From contig NC_083371.1 of assembly GCF_029542785.1 (NCBI RefSeq), positions 372,001-436,000 of the forward strand: a stretch of 64,000 bases of DNA, written 5' to 3'. The translations under genes and the position numbers were made by a program. Of this stretch, positions 12,097 to 22,674 are shown in pieces (positions within the stretch are counted from its first letter, which is position 1; each line of letters opens with the position of its first letter). The DNA is from Malassezia japonica (Eukaryota > Basidiomycota > Malasseziomycetes > Malasseziales > Malasseziaceae). Under the pieces are notes generated by a model. It saw only the letters and a list, made by a program, of their open reading frames with translations. It had not been told where the DNA came from and made no database searches.

Positions 12097-13911
12097 TTAG
12101 GCGGCCTCGGTGGGCGACGCAGCCGGCGCCTCGTCGCTCGCAACCTTTTTCTGCGGAAGCTCTTCGGCGGGCGACGCCTTGCGTTTGAGCGTCGCCGCGT
12201 CCTCTTCCTTGAGCCCGTCCTCTTCCTTGATGGGGGTCGCTTGAGGCGCCTCGGCCTCGACGCGCGGCGCTTCCAGCGGCGCTACCACAGGCTTGGCCGG
12301 CGCCTCGGCCTCGCCCTTGACGCTCTCCGACATGGACTTGGCCGAGTAGTAGCACGAGGCGTGCAGGTATGCGCCGTCGATCTCGACGGCGTTCTTCCAG
12401 ATCCACTCTTCCACGTCCTCGCTCCACTCGCTCTGGAACTTTTCCTTGCAGATGCGGCAAGGGCGTGCCGCAATTTCGGGGTCGTCGGGCACGACGACAT
12501 AGGTGTTGGCAAACTTTTCTTTGAGCGCCTGCTCCTGAGCGGGGCTGATTACCGCGCCGCTTTCCTCGTTGGTGTTGTGCTCCGTGACGTCGTCAAAGCC
12601 AGAGCGCACCCAGCGGGCGACGGGGTCGAGCCACGACCGGCTCTGGCCACGCGCCATGCTCGCACGCGCGCGGCGGTTTTGGGAAAAATGCCAGTCGAGG
12701 TGGTAGTCGAGTCCATTCTTGCCTGCGACGCCATCGGGGTATCGGTTGGCGCATTGGCGGCACGGCAGAGGCAGGTTCTCCTGGACGACCAGCTCGAGCT
12801 CCGGCGGCTGCCGCGACAGGTCGAGCGTTGTGAGACGCAGGTCAAGCGATAGGATGTAGTCCGTGTACGCCTTGTCCTGGCTCGCCTTAGTAGGCACAGG
12901 CACCACCGCTGCTGCCGCCGCTGGCACGGCCTGCGCGGATGGCAGCAGGCCGGCGCGCATCAGGTTTGCAATCAGCTCCGAGGCCGATGCTGTGGGCGCC
13001 GCGCTAGGGGTCGGCGCCGCAGCCGGCGGAGGCGTCGCAACCGCCGGCGTAGTCTGGCGCTTGTTTGCAATCGCATCGAGCTCCTTTTGCACTTCGGCAA
13101 GGAGCTCGGGAATGGGTTCGCTATCTTGGACCTTTTCCCTCAGCTCACGCAAGGTCTGCATGCGCTCGCCCACGCTCTCGTCGCCAGGGTTACGCGACCG
13201 TTCCTGGGCCTTGAGAGCGAGGAGCCGCTCGATGTTCGCAAGGACTTGCGACTGGGTCGGCTGTGCCTGCTTCGGCTGGCCGCCCGCGCTGCCAAACAGA
13301 GCACGCTCGATGCCTTGCTGCGCCGCGTCGCCAAACAGAGGCCGCTTGTCCGGCCCAGCAACGCGCCAAGTCGCGAGCAGCTCCTCCAGGCGGCGCTTGG
13401 TGGGCTGGTCCACGACACGGTACGACTCTAGAAACAGAGTCGCTACGCGGGGTGCCCACAGCTCCGTGTATGGCGACCCAATGTTTTTGGAAATCGAGTC
13501 CAAGAGATACATGGACGGCAGGCGGTAGGCCGGTGGCGCCTGCGGTCAGCACGAGCGCTATTGAAAAATACGTACCGTGATAATGTGCGCATCAATCAGC
13601 TTGGCCACCAGGGTAGACATGCGATGCATATGCTCCTGTGCAATGAGTGTCAAGTTGGTAATAATCGGCTTCGAGTTAAACGTGAGCTGGGCAAGCTGAC
13701 CGCGGTACATGCGCTCAAACGAGGTGGGGTTCGACAGGGCAGCCGGGCCTTCAGGAGCAGGCACACTAGCTCCATACGTGCCTACGGCTGGAGTAGATCC
13801 CGGAAAAGAGGGGGTGGGAGTGGGGTATCCTGGAGCACCATACGAATTGTATGAATAGCCATACTGCTCCGCACCGTTCGCGGGGGGGTAGGCGTACGAA
13901 TTCGGATACAT
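12097..13911 (-). CDS. PCF11: mRNA 3'-end processing factor Pcf11
   Basis: Cleavage factor IA subunit that binds the RNA polymerase II C-terminal domain and promotes cleavage, polyadenylation and termination. The 592-residue product starts with a Tyr/Pro/Gly-rich stretch. A CID follows (FERMYRGQLAQLTFNSKPII, then MYLLDSISKNIGSPY). Near the C-terminus are two Cys-rich zinc motifs (CRQCANRY..H..H and CRICKEKF..C). A 36-nt intron at 13540-13575 splits the CID. Its promoter region toward RPL9 carries four CACGTG boxes. Confidence 0.9.
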
Positions 13912-14064
13912 GGTACAATATACACACGAAACTCACTCTGGTGTACAGATCTTTTCAAAATAACTACACGTAGAGCACCAGCTGCTAGCCTCGCGCACGG
14001 AACGCTGTCGTCCCGTCGTCCGTCGACGAAGCGTGCGGGTTGCGGTGCGCGTCTCCACAAAGAA

Positions 14065-14124
14065 GCCACGTGGAAATTTCCACGTGGCCTACACGTGAGT
14101 TCAGAACTATGAATTCATCACGTG
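14065..14124. promoter_or_regulatory. Perfect 24-bp palindrome and four CACGTG boxes, PCF11/RPL9 promoter
   Basis: Bases 14065-14088 form a perfect inverted repeat whose arms each contain CCACGTGG (boxes at 14067-14072 and 14081-14086). Two more CACGTG boxes lie at 14092-14097 and 14119-14124. The arrangement sits about 125-185 bp before the RPL9 ATG and suggests cooperative binding of a bHLH-type factor such as Cbf1; the factor is inferred. Confidence 0.65.
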
Positions 14125-14248
14125 AGAAATACAGCATGGACGCAGCACGTCTCGCAAGAGGGCGCGCCGCCGCTCTTCTCTACCCATCTCGGCGCTTGCG
14201 CAAGGTGTGTAACGATCTCGTTACTTGCTAACCAGTAGACTATCCGTG

Positions 14249-14952
14249 ATGCTGACGATCTACAAGGACCTGGATCTTGACATCCCGAAGGACATCACTG
14301 TCCAGATCGATGCTCGCATCGTGACGGTCAAGGGTCCCCGCGGTGAGCTCACCAAGGTACGTTGCCTTTCCTGCTCTAGAGATCAGGACTAACACTTTGC
14401 AGAACCTCCGCCACATGGCTATGGACATCCGCCTCGTCAAGGGCCCCCAGGGCGACAAGCTCAAGTTCATTGTCTGGCACGGTGGCCGCAAGCACCTTGC
14501 TTGCATGCGTACCGCCAAGGCTTCGGTCGCCAACATGATCAAGGGTGTCACCGTCGGCTTCCAGTACAAGATGCGCGCCGTCTACGCCCATTTCCCCATC
14601 AACATCATCATCGCCGATGACAAGAAGAGCGCTGAGATCCGGAACTTCCTGGGCGAGAAGCGCGTTCGCCGCGTGAACATGCTCGAGGGTGTGACGATCA
14701 TGGAGGACAAGGCCCAGAAGGACCAGGTCCTGGTTGAGGGTGTACGTATTCCGACCCAAGGAATGATGCTGACCATCAGAACGACATCGACCTCGTGTCG
14801 CAGAGCGCCGCTCTCCTCCACGGTGTGACCCTTGTGCGTAACAAGGATATCCGCAAGTTGTACGTATTCTCCTTGGGTGACTTTGCTAACACTTTAGCCT
14901 TGACGGTATCTACTGCACTGCCAAGACCTCGATCGTCCAGGTTGAGGCTTAA
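14249..14952 (+). CDS. RPL9: 60S ribosomal protein uL6 (L9)
   Basis: Component of the large ribosomal subunit. The 193-residue product matches uL6 along its length, with IVTVKGPRGEL, MIKGVTVGFQYKMRAVYAHF, EIRNFLGEK and LDGIYC. Exons are 14249-14356, 14403-14741, 14780-14859 and 14898-14952; introns are 46, 38 and 38 nt with CTAAC or CTGAC branch sites. A further 31-nt intron (14205-14235) probably lies in the 5' leader, because the upstream ATG at 14136 meets a stop at once after that splice. Introns here are longer than in most genes of the window. Confidence 0.96.
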
Positions 14953-15564
14953 AAAGTAACCCTGTGTAGAGGGTCGCATGACACGCTGTATACAGGAATG
15001 TATCCTTGCTCACTATATTCTCCTTGCGTCATGCCAGGCATGTACCTGCGCCCATAGACTCTTGAAACATGGGCTTGGTTAACGGAACTGTAATGGGCCG
15101 TAGCGCGTCGACCGTTGGGTCGCATAGCCAACTGGCCAAGGAGTGACCAGCTGGGGCGAACGAACCAAAAGGCAAAGGCCAGACTGAGGCCAGGGGCATG
15201 TAAGAAGCATGTACATGCACCGCTTCATGACGACTCGTTCGTGCCCCCCCCCCGCTCCCCTAATCTGAATACACACAAGCAATACTCGATGTAAAAGCAT
15301 ACATGTTTTACTTTTTGTCATGCTGGGAAAACCCGCGACTACAGAAGACCAAGGCAAGGAAAGCCCGTAAAACATACGGGTATAACCGCAAGTCGATCTG
15401 GCAGAAAGCAGGCATGTGCTGAGACGTGCACGTCGTGGTGCACTCTCAAGCAATCACACGCCATGCCGCCATATACTCAACACGTTTTAGGCAACCAGAC
15501 GCCGATATGGGTCATCGTATAGGCGAGGCCAATAAATGGCCAAGAGGAGAAAGCCGGTAATGGC
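14953..15564. other. Spacer between convergent RPL9 and RPL37
   Basis: No gene is supported. The only notable feature is a run of ten C at 15244-15253. Both 3' untranslated regions must lie here. Confidence 0.5.
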
Positions 15565-15995
15565 TTACGCCGCCACCGACTTAGAGGCAGTGCCGGTGCG
15601 GAAGCCGTTCTTCGCGCGGCGCGGCACAGTCTTCAGGTAGCGCATGCGGCCCGAGCCGGTGGTCTTCCGGCGGATGGCCTTCTGGCCCCACTGGTAGTTG
15701 CGGGTCTTGGCGCTGGGGTAACCGCACGAAGCGCAAGCTAGTGTGTGTTAGTACAAGCTCGTCAAGGGACGAGAGAATACGCACTCTTCTTCTGACGGTG
15801 GAACGAACGGTTGTTGCAGCGACGGCAAACGGTGTGCGTCTTGGTGCTAGGATAGGTTAGTAACTGTGTCTTTGTATAACAGCATCATTCCTCCATTTTA
15901 CGACGCAGTGGCGATGCTGCGTCGCGAAATCAGGGTATGTGCTGTCGTGCGGATACATACTGGCGCTTACCAAACGAGGTCGTACCCTTGGTCAT
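15565..15995 (-). CDS. RPL37: 60S ribosomal protein eL37 (L37)
   Basis: Zinc-binding protein of the large ribosomal subunit, 89 residues, built from three exons: 15961-15995, 15785-15846 and 15565-15737. The product begins [12 protein letters not shown] and contains the zinc motif [17 protein letters not shown], ending in [13 protein letters not shown]. Introns are 114 nt (15847-15960) and 47 nt (15738-15784). A leader intron appears to end directly before the ATG (15996-16090, GTACGT...CTAACACTCGCAG). The first and middle exons were recovered by hand from splice sites. Confidence 0.93.
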
Positions 15996-16090
15996 CTGCG
16001 AGTGTTAGCAACTGGTCCACAAAACACGCAACAGAGCCTTGCTACATTGTCTCGAAAGCACAACGTAGCGTCACTCTCTGTCCCACGTAC
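15996..16090 (-). other. Probable 5' leader intron of RPL37
   Basis: A GTACGT donor at 16090 and a CTAAC-branch/CAG acceptor directly abut the RPL37 start codon. The 95-nt size is in line with the long introns of the ribosomal protein genes here. Confidence 0.6.
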
Positions 16091-16289
16091 CTTTGGTTAT
16101 AGGACACTTGATGGTGAGGAGCAGAACTCTTGGCCGGCGACTGGGTCAGACGAGCGCAGCGTGGCGCGGTAAAACTGTACGAGTCACGTGAATAAAATTT
16201 ATGTAGTTCGGCCGATGCCCGCGAAGCGCGCCTTCACCGAGAAAGGGCAAACGCTCGTCTCTACGAATCGTCTCGCTACGACTTTCGAT
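16091..16289. promoter_or_regulatory. Shared promoter of RPL37 and RPL30
   Basis: This stretch divides two divergent ribosomal protein genes. A CACGTG box lies at about 16184-16189, next to an A/T-rich patch (AATAAAATTTAT). Co-regulation of the pair is likely but inferred. Confidence 0.5.
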
Positions 16290-16392
16290 GTACGTAACGC
16301 TAGACGGTGTGCACACTGCATTGTGATCTTTGCGGATTGTACACTGTCGTGCTGCCTTGTTGTGACGGAATACTGACACTCATTTACAGACC

Positions 16393-16812
16393 ATGGCCCC
16401 CCCGACCACCAAGAGCAAGAAGTCCACCCAGGACAACATCAACTCCAAGCTCCAGCTTGTGATGAAGTCGGGCAAGGTTTCCCTTGGCCTGAAGAGCACC
16501 CTTAAGAACATGCGTTCGGGCAAGGCGAAGCTCGTCCTCATCTCGGCTAACACTCCTCCCCTGCGCAAGTCGGAGATCGAGTACTACGCCATGCTCTCCA
16601 AGACCGCTGTGCACCACTACCAGGGCTCGAACATTGCCCTCGGCACTGCGGCTGGTAAGCTCTTCCGTGTTGGGTACGTATTCATTACACCCTTTTCCCT
16701 TCCTAGCAGGAAGGGAAAAGGCGGGCTGGCGTCGACAGGATACTAACCTTTCAGCGTTCTCACCGTGATCGACGCTGGTGACAGTGACCTGCTCACGTCC
16801 GTGTCGGCTTAA
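16393..16812 (+). CDS. RPL30: 60S ribosomal protein eL30 (L30)
   Basis: Large-subunit ribosomal protein of 112 residues with the eL30 signatures [32 protein letters not shown] and [19 protein letters not shown]. One intron of 81 nt (16674-16754, CTAAC branch) separates the exon ending KLFRVG from [14 protein letters not shown] leader intron from GTACGT at 16290 to CAG at 16389 is possible. It is divergent from RPL37. Confidence 0.95.
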
Positions 16813-17200
16813 AAATGGGTTCCCTATATCCCTGCTAGCGTGGATTGGACCTCGTCTTGCAAGATGGATGTGTCGGCCATGTCTTTATGCTTTCTAGTCC
16901 GCATGCTTCTTCTCAGCAGTTGACAGGTTAGATGGCACCTTGCAATATACTTATATGATCGCCTATACTTTGTGTGCACAAATAGACTAGTCCACGTCCT
17001 TTTCTGTGAGAAAGGAGGACGCAATGCTACCCAAGGGCATGATCGGTCGTGGCCCGGCCGACGCTGGCCGTACGGGTCATGCGATGAGGGCACGGGTGTA
17101 GGATGCTACGCAGAGTAATGGGTCCAGTGGTATTCCATAACTAATGAGAGTATGGTCATTACATTTTAATGCAGGGAAAGAGCGAAGGTCGAGGGTCAAC
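16813..17200. other. Spacer between convergent RPL30 and cyclin gene
   Basis: Nothing gene-like was found. The stretch should contain both 3' untranslated regions. Confidence 0.5.
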
Positions 17201-18652
17201 TTAGGGTTTCCCCGTCGTATCAATGTCCATGTCCATGCGCGACCGCTGGGGCTGCGAATGCTTGGCGACAGGCTTCAAGTGGTTCAAGTTCATCCACGGC
17301 GCAGCCGATGCATGCTTGGAGTCCACAGCGCCGTGCGACTGCCGCTTCGCATTGGACACGATCGTGCTCACGCGGTGGTTGTGCACGTTATTCATCGACG
17401 TATCATGAATCGAGTTCAACGACATAGGAGTAACCGGCAAGCTCTCGTCGTCGTCATCGTCGCGGGTCAGTGACCGCGACGGGGTAGAGAATACCGATGG
17501 GTTGGGCGAGCTCGAATGCATAGAGTCGCCCTCTTCATCGCTCGAATACGTCTCTTGGCGGTATTGGCCAGCATTACCTTCTCCGGCCTTCACCATAGCG
17601 GTACGCTTACGGAACCAGTCGAGGACAACGGTAGAGGCCTCGGCATAGTAGGCGTAGGAGTATTTCTTGGCAAGAATCATAGACAGATCGTCAACGTGTT
17701 CGGCCACAAAAGCGTAGATTTGGTTCGCCGCAGCCGTCGCAGCACGACCAGCAGCTGGCGACGAGGGGCGGGGGTCACGACAAATGTGCCGAGCAAGCAT
17801 CATCGCACCCGCTGCCAACGAGGAGGGCAGGGTGTTAATAAAGCTCTGGTGGAAGAGCGTAACTTCCGCAAGGAAACGAGCAACGCTGTGGGTGCTGGAG
17901 TTCGCCGGCGGGGCGCACGAATATTCGTAGCGCAACCACGATTCGACCGTAGGATGGCCAAGAGTCCAGTCGAGCGTCGACAGGACGTGACCCTCCATTT
18001 GGGTAAAGGCACTGGTATCATAGGCGTTGCAGCACATTTGGCTCAGCTCCTGGACCGTAGGCACACGGTCTTTGGCGTCTTCAAACTTGGCAGCAATAAG
18101 CAGAGCTGCACATCCAACCAACTGGTAGTGGCGCTTGTAGACAATGCGCTTCGAGACGTAGCGGTCGACCATGTTCATCGTGAGGTATAACGTCTCGGGC
18201 CGAAGACGGAAAGACTGGTGAATTTCAATCAAGAAATCCACCAGGTAGGGGCGCATGAACCAGTGCAGCTCCGGCTGAACACTCATGAGCTCCACGTTGG
18301 CCATCGTCTGCTTTTCCATAGTGTGCATGTACTCCAGAATCTCGGGTTGGTATTCGGCCTCTTCCAACACAGCATTGTTAACGACGCGAGGCGCGCGCGA
18401 GACGCTCTTTCGGGTAACCTGCGCAGGCTTTTCCTGGTAAATTTGTGACGTGGGCAGAGGCACAACAGTCGAGTGCCGGACCCGGGGCTTGTTGGCCAGA
18501 GCAGGACCATTGGTCGACGCCGGGAAAGCAGCTTGCTGCGACGGCATACGAGGGAGAATCGGTGCAGCAGGAGGCGCCGCGGTACCGTTCGGCCAGCCGT
18601 AAAAGCTGTGACGATTGGGGTACGAGTTTAGTGCTGGCACCGCTTGAGACAT
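17201..18652 (-). CDS. CLN1: G1 cyclin, Cln1/Puc1 type
   Basis: Regulatory partner of the cyclin-dependent kinase Cdk1/Cdc28 at the G1/S step. The 483-residue product has a disordered N-terminus, a cyclin N-box from about residue 100 to 230 (EYMHTMEKQTM, WFMRPYLVDFLIEIH, RLRPETLYLTMNMVDRY, LIAAKFEDAKDRVPTVQEL) and a cyclin C-box (QMEGHVLSTLDWTLGHPT). The tail is acidic and Ser-rich with DDDDDE. The block pattern resembles Ustilago Cln1 and fission yeast Puc1 more than B-type cyclins. The ATG at 18652 is used; upstream in frame is only a TTG. Intronless. Confidence 0.85.
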   Translation of the reverse strand: MSQAVPALNSYPNRHSFYGWPNGTAAPPAAPILPRMPSQQAAFPASTNGPALANKPRVRHSTVVPLPTSQIYQEKPAQVTRKSVSRAPRVVNNAVLEEAEYQPEILEYMHTMEKQTMANVELMSVQPELHWFMRPYLVDFLIEIHQSFRLRPETLYLTMNMVDRYVSKRIVYKRHYQLVGCAALLIAAKFEDAKDRVPTVQELSQMCCNAYDTSAFTQMEGHVLSTLDWTLGHPTVESWLRYEYSCAPPANSSTHSVARFLAEVTLFHQSFINTLPSSLAAGAMMLARHICRDPRPSSPAAGRAATAAANQIYAFVAEHVDDLSMILAKKYSYAYYAEASTVVLDWFRKRTAMVKAGEGNAGQYRQETYSSDEEGDSMHSSSPNPSVFSTPSRSLTRDDDDDESLPVTPMSLNSIHDTSMNNVHNHRVSTIVSNAKRQSHGAVDSKHASAAPWMNLNHLKPVAKHSQPQRSRMDMDIDTTGKP

Positions 18653-19481
18653 GGTGGGGAAGGCTTTGGGTACAATGCAAAGCAACTAGGGGGAGAGTGG
18701 GACAAGAAAGCCTAGGCCTGCACACTGAAGATGTTTATGGTCGGGCGAAAGACCAGTGCGGCAGCGTGTCGCAGCCGGTCAAGGTCACAAGAGTAGCAAT
18801 GTGCGCCGCTCCCGTTATATTGCTAAACCAGAAATCCAATCCGAGGACTAATTGATGGCAGACGCGTGCGTGCACAGGGCGCCTGCGCGCACCGTACAGC
18901 TGAGCCCGTAAGGTTCAGAGGGGGACAGCGCGCAGAATTAGTCATTCTGCTGGCGGGGGGAGCGCGCGCATAGAATACCGAATGGGAGATCGATATACCA
19001 CCCAGATTGGGCCTCTTTAGGTCACATTCGCTGTGATTTTGCTGCATGCCTGCGACAATTGAGTAGTCCATTTTTTCGATGCGAGGCTCGGCACCAACCC
19101 CGCGCATCGCATTGCACCGCGATTCCTTCGCCCTTCCAAAAACGCATTTTTGACGCTCACCAGGGGTCAGGCTCCACAAATTCCTGCAGAAAGGAATGCA
19201 AAAGATCACATAGTTGCATAAATTATGTCCAGGAATAGTAAAAAACCTTACTGGAGGACTATGTAACATTGGCCTTCCCGCTCCATTGGCATGCACGCCG
19301 TAATGTCAGCCTCAAATCCCTGCATGAATAGCAGTATCTGCAAGGGGGCTCCCTGCACAGTGAAGTAGGAGCAAACATACTTCTCGGCCGATATTGTGGA
19401 GGAAAGGAAGCGAGGACGCCGATATGTGGAGGTGATCACTTTTTTTCGCAGGACGCACGCACGACCGTGGATATTGCAAAG
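18653..19481. other. 829-bp divergent promoter region, cyclin/LYAR genes
   Basis: This is the longest non-coding interval outside the protease cluster. It probably holds a large regulatory region for the G1 cyclin, whose expression would be expected to be cell-cycle controlled. Open frames on the minus strand near 18840-19430 show no family resemblance. Confidence 0.45.
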
Positions 19482-20181
19482 ATGGTCTCGTTTAATTGCG
19501 ATGGATGCGGCGATGTGGTGAAGAAGCCCAAGCTCGCCCAGCACTACAACCGTTGCTATGCTCCGTTTACTTGTCTGGACTGTAGCGTCCAATTTGCGAC
19601 GCCGAAGGATGCCCACACTTCGTGTATTACGGAAGACGAGAAGTACCAAAAAAGGTAAGTTTGCCTTGGCTTTGCTAGAATAGGACTAACATTGGAAACA
19701 GCCTTTATAAAGGAAAGAAGAAGGTTGGTTTTGGATAGTTGCACTAACCCTACAGGGAGGAAACCAGCCGGGCAGTGATAATGGTGCTCAGAGCACGCAA
19801 GCTCAGCAGACCACGCCTGTGACTCCCGCGCTTGTGCAGCCCGTCGCTAAGGATACCACATTGCAGGACAATGCTGCTAGCGTCAAGGGTGTGCGGACGG
19901 AGACAAACAATGGGAAGGAGGACAAGAAACGCAAGAGGGACACGGAGGATGCAAAGGAAAAGGATACCAAAAAGTCGAAGCCTGCGAAAAAGTCGGTTGG
20001 GATTGATTCGGTCAAGTCAATGACGCAGAGTATTGCCAAGAAGGGCGGAAAGGTGCCTTTCAGCGACATTGTGAAGCAGCTGGCCAAGAACAATGGCCTG
20101 AAGTCAAAGGCAGTCAAAAAGAGTTTGCTGAAGAAACTGCAGGTTTCTGTCCTTCCGGATGGCACTGTGCAGCTCTCGTAA
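19482..20181 (+). CDS. LYAR-type C2HC zinc-finger nucleolar protein
   Basis: The 206-residue product has two Cys-rich fingers of the LYAR family (CDGCGDVVKKPKLAQHYNRC and FTCLDCSVQF..H..C). These are followed by a Lys/Glu-rich low-complexity region, likely nuclear or nucleolar targeting, and a C-terminal Lys-rich helix-turn segment (FSDIVKQLAKNNGLKSKAVKK). Exons are 19482-19654, 19702-19723 (22 nt) and 19756-20181; introns are 47 and 32 nt. Homologues act in ribosome biogenesis; that role is inferred. Confidence 0.85.
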
Positions 20182-20276
20182 AACTTGCAGCGTGATAGAT
20201 ACGGCCTACAGCACGACTAGATTTCTCGCTCCACGCACGGTCGTGACCTCCACATAGGATCTCGCAGTCCAACACC

Positions 20277-21771
20277 ATGGCGCAACGTGCACGAGGAGGC
20301 ACCCCTTGGCGGACGAGGGATCCGATCTGGAAAGATAGAGGAGGTGCAGAAAATGGTGCTGCAGAACGACGGAGACAACGATTCCAAGCTCAAGACCAAG
20401 TGAGGAATCCGATGGACTTGTTAACTAGCCCTTCCCGTGGAATCGATTCAGTTGTGACGACGTCCATGATGGGTATGCAAGATAGCGCGGCAGCAGGCTC
20501 CATGAAGTATGTTTGTTAACTTAATTAACTGATAGTTTGTCCCAGGTTTCCGTTCAAAACAAGTATCGGACATATATTTCGGAAAACGTATGTATACGCG
20601 GTGCTCATGCATAACTAGATTATGAATCACAGCAAAGAATACCCCTCCTGTGCACATATTCTAGTCGAACCGTCCCAACCTCTACTACATGGCACCCCCA
20701 AACCCCTACTTCCCAAGTCCTATGACACAGATGAATATCGTGCCCAGCGCGACAGCCTAGAGCAAATTCTACTTCAAGTGCGTAAACTACGCGAAGGTCT
20801 CGTCTCAAACCGGCGGTTTGATGCATTAACAGTCGATGGTGGGCTCATTTCAAGAAACTAACCCAGTCTACGAACTTTCTGTGCTCCTTTCTCTTCTCTG
20901 TGGTAACACAACACAACTGGCCTCCAGCCTGACGCGCCTCGTTCAGGAAGTATACCCGACATCTCTCGAAAAAGGACAAGCTTGTAATGAACTTTGTGCA
21001 ACTAGCAAAGATCTTGATGCTCTATTTCATGGCGAGACAGTCCCAATGCAGCAGTGGACGAGCTCTGATTTGTCCTCTAGTCGCCCCCAGCGCCAGTTTC
21101 TATTTGCGTCTTTATGGCTCTTGGAGTCATTGACTTCTAATCGGCCTGGTAATCTGCAAGAGTATCTGGAACGCAAAATGTTTCTATTGAATCGGCTCCC
21201 GCAAGCCGAAGGAAAAGCAAGGAGCTGGCTTGAATTTGTTTTTGCGACTTACCGCGCATTACAGGATAACAATGGACGAGCGTTGGGCATATTGCTGACT
21301 AGCCCGTTGACGGATTGGCTTCCAAAATCCCTGCAGTCCCAATGCCAAGCATCTGACTTTTTTTGGCTCCGTGTAATGACCCATCCCATGGTCAATAAGG
21401 TCCGTGCGCATTCACTGGGCGTGGTGCGTCGTTCGTTTCTGCGAATCGCAGTACGGCCAGAATTTGCTGCCCTCCTCCGTGATGATTTAGGCAAGGTGGA
21501 TGTTGCTTCCGATCCGCCGTCAAACCAAGACAGCATCGACTGGCTCGAAACGATGCTGGTCTTGCACGCAGACTTGGCCGCGGCGCTAACGGCAGGTTTT
21601 CAGCATCCGCTCAGCACTACCACGTCCGATTCTCATATGGAGCGCAGCATGTGTCTCCTCTATGGCTTAGCTACTGTCATGGGTCAACAACAGTGGGAGG
21701 GTGCGCGCGAGCAGATCGCCCCTCGCCTCGTTCAAGGATCCAATGCTTTTGCCCTGACCTTGCGCCCCTAG
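20277..21771 (+). CDS. SAC3/GANP (Thp3-like) domain protein, tentative
   Basis: The C-terminal half resembles the SAC3/GANP/PSMD8 helical domain: VYELSVLLSLLCGN, then WLEFVFATYRALQDNNGRALGILL and VRAHSLGVVRRSF. The four-exon model 20277-20506, 20546-20587, 20633-20838, 20867-21771 keeps one frame for 460 residues, with introns of 39, 45 and 28 nt. The first two introns have TAAC-like but weaker branch sites. A simpler alternative starts at ATG 20622 with one intron. Relatives act in mRNA export, splicing or transcription-coupled complexes. Both the family call and the 5' end are uncertain. Confidence 0.45.
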
Positions 21772-21854
21772 CGCATCATAGGAACTGTACAGTGTCTGGG
21801 AATTACGCCTCCTCTGGGCAAGCGTGACATCATGGAAAGGAGTCGAACGTGTGC

Positions 21855-21860
21855 CACGTG
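21855..21860. promoter_or_regulatory. CACGTG box upstream of MBF1
   Basis: The palindromic box lies about 85 bp before the MBF1 start codon, within the 172-bp gap after the preceding same-strand gene. Confidence 0.4.
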
Positions 21861-21943
21861 GAATTGATCGGCTGCCGGTGGCGTGCCTCCACTGCGTGGG
21901 GAACGGCGAGGTATCTTCTCCATCTCCCATTACTCCAGGAACT

Positions 21944-22493
21944 ATGTCTGCTTGGGATCAGACTGTTGTTATCGGCCAAAAAGTCCGCCCCGGAGGTGGC
22001 AACACGGGACCTCGTGGTCCTACTGCTATTGAGCGTGCCAAGCAGGTCGGCGCCGTGAAGGAAAACGACCGGAAGAGTACGTCCTTTTCTTGTACTTACC
22101 CCTAGCTGCTGCTGGCACGAACAAGGGTCACCAGGGCACCGACCACCAGCGCATTGCGAAGCTCGACCGTGAGAACGAGGTTGCTCCTCCTCCCAAGGTC
22201 CCTCCGACGGTCGGCAAGGCTATCGGCCAGGGCCGTCAGGCCAAGGGTCTTACTCAGAAGGAACTTGGTGTGAAGATCAACGAGAAGCCCAACGTCATCG
22301 CCGACTATGAGAGCGGACGTGCTATTCCCAACCCCCAGATTCTCGGCAAGATGGAGCGCGTGGTCGGCGTGAAGCTGCGTGGTACGTATGATTTGACATG
22401 CTGGCTAACAACGCAGGCAAGGACATTGGCGCTCCTGTATGTGTTCCATGTGTATAAAAACTAACAATGCAGCTTGGCGGTCCGAAAAAGTGA
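21944..22493 (+). CDS. MBF1: Multiprotein-bridging factor 1
   Basis: Transcriptional coactivator linking TBP with bZIP activators. The 149-residue product has the MBF1 N-terminal region (starting [11 protein letters not shown]) and an XRE-type helix-turn-helix ([34 protein letters not shown]), ending LGGPKK. Exons are 21944-22076, 22106-22381, 22417-22436 (20 nt) and 22473-22493 (21 nt); introns are 29, 35 and 36 nt. The two terminal micro-exons restore the conserved GKDIGAP-LGGPKK tail. Confidence 0.95.
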
Positions 22494-22674
22494 TTGTAAT
22501 GATGATCAGTTGCGATGCAAGTAGTATACTTGTAGCACACTAGCTCCAAAAATGATTGTGATGTTGGAGGGCTTGATGACGTGAATGCATGATGATGAGC
22601 AAGTGGTGATTAATACAGTGGTGGACGGAATAGCGGCTAAACCGTAAAATGCGGATTAAAAGAGACATTCCCGC

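Noticed and set aside
14136..14210. Upstream ATG before RPL9 as an alternative start
   Set aside because: After splicing the leader intron this frame meets a TAG at once, so it could only be a short upstream open frame, not the start of RPL9.
15244..15253. Run of ten C between RPL9 and RPL37
   Set aside because: Recorded as a simple homopolymer; it may be a sequencing or assembly soft spot, and no function is supported.
19183..19449. Possible spliced minus-strand gene in the cyclin/LYAR gap
   Set aside because: Donor and acceptor-like sequences exist and one frame reads LQILLFMQGFEADI, but no upstream ATG exon and no protein family could be found.
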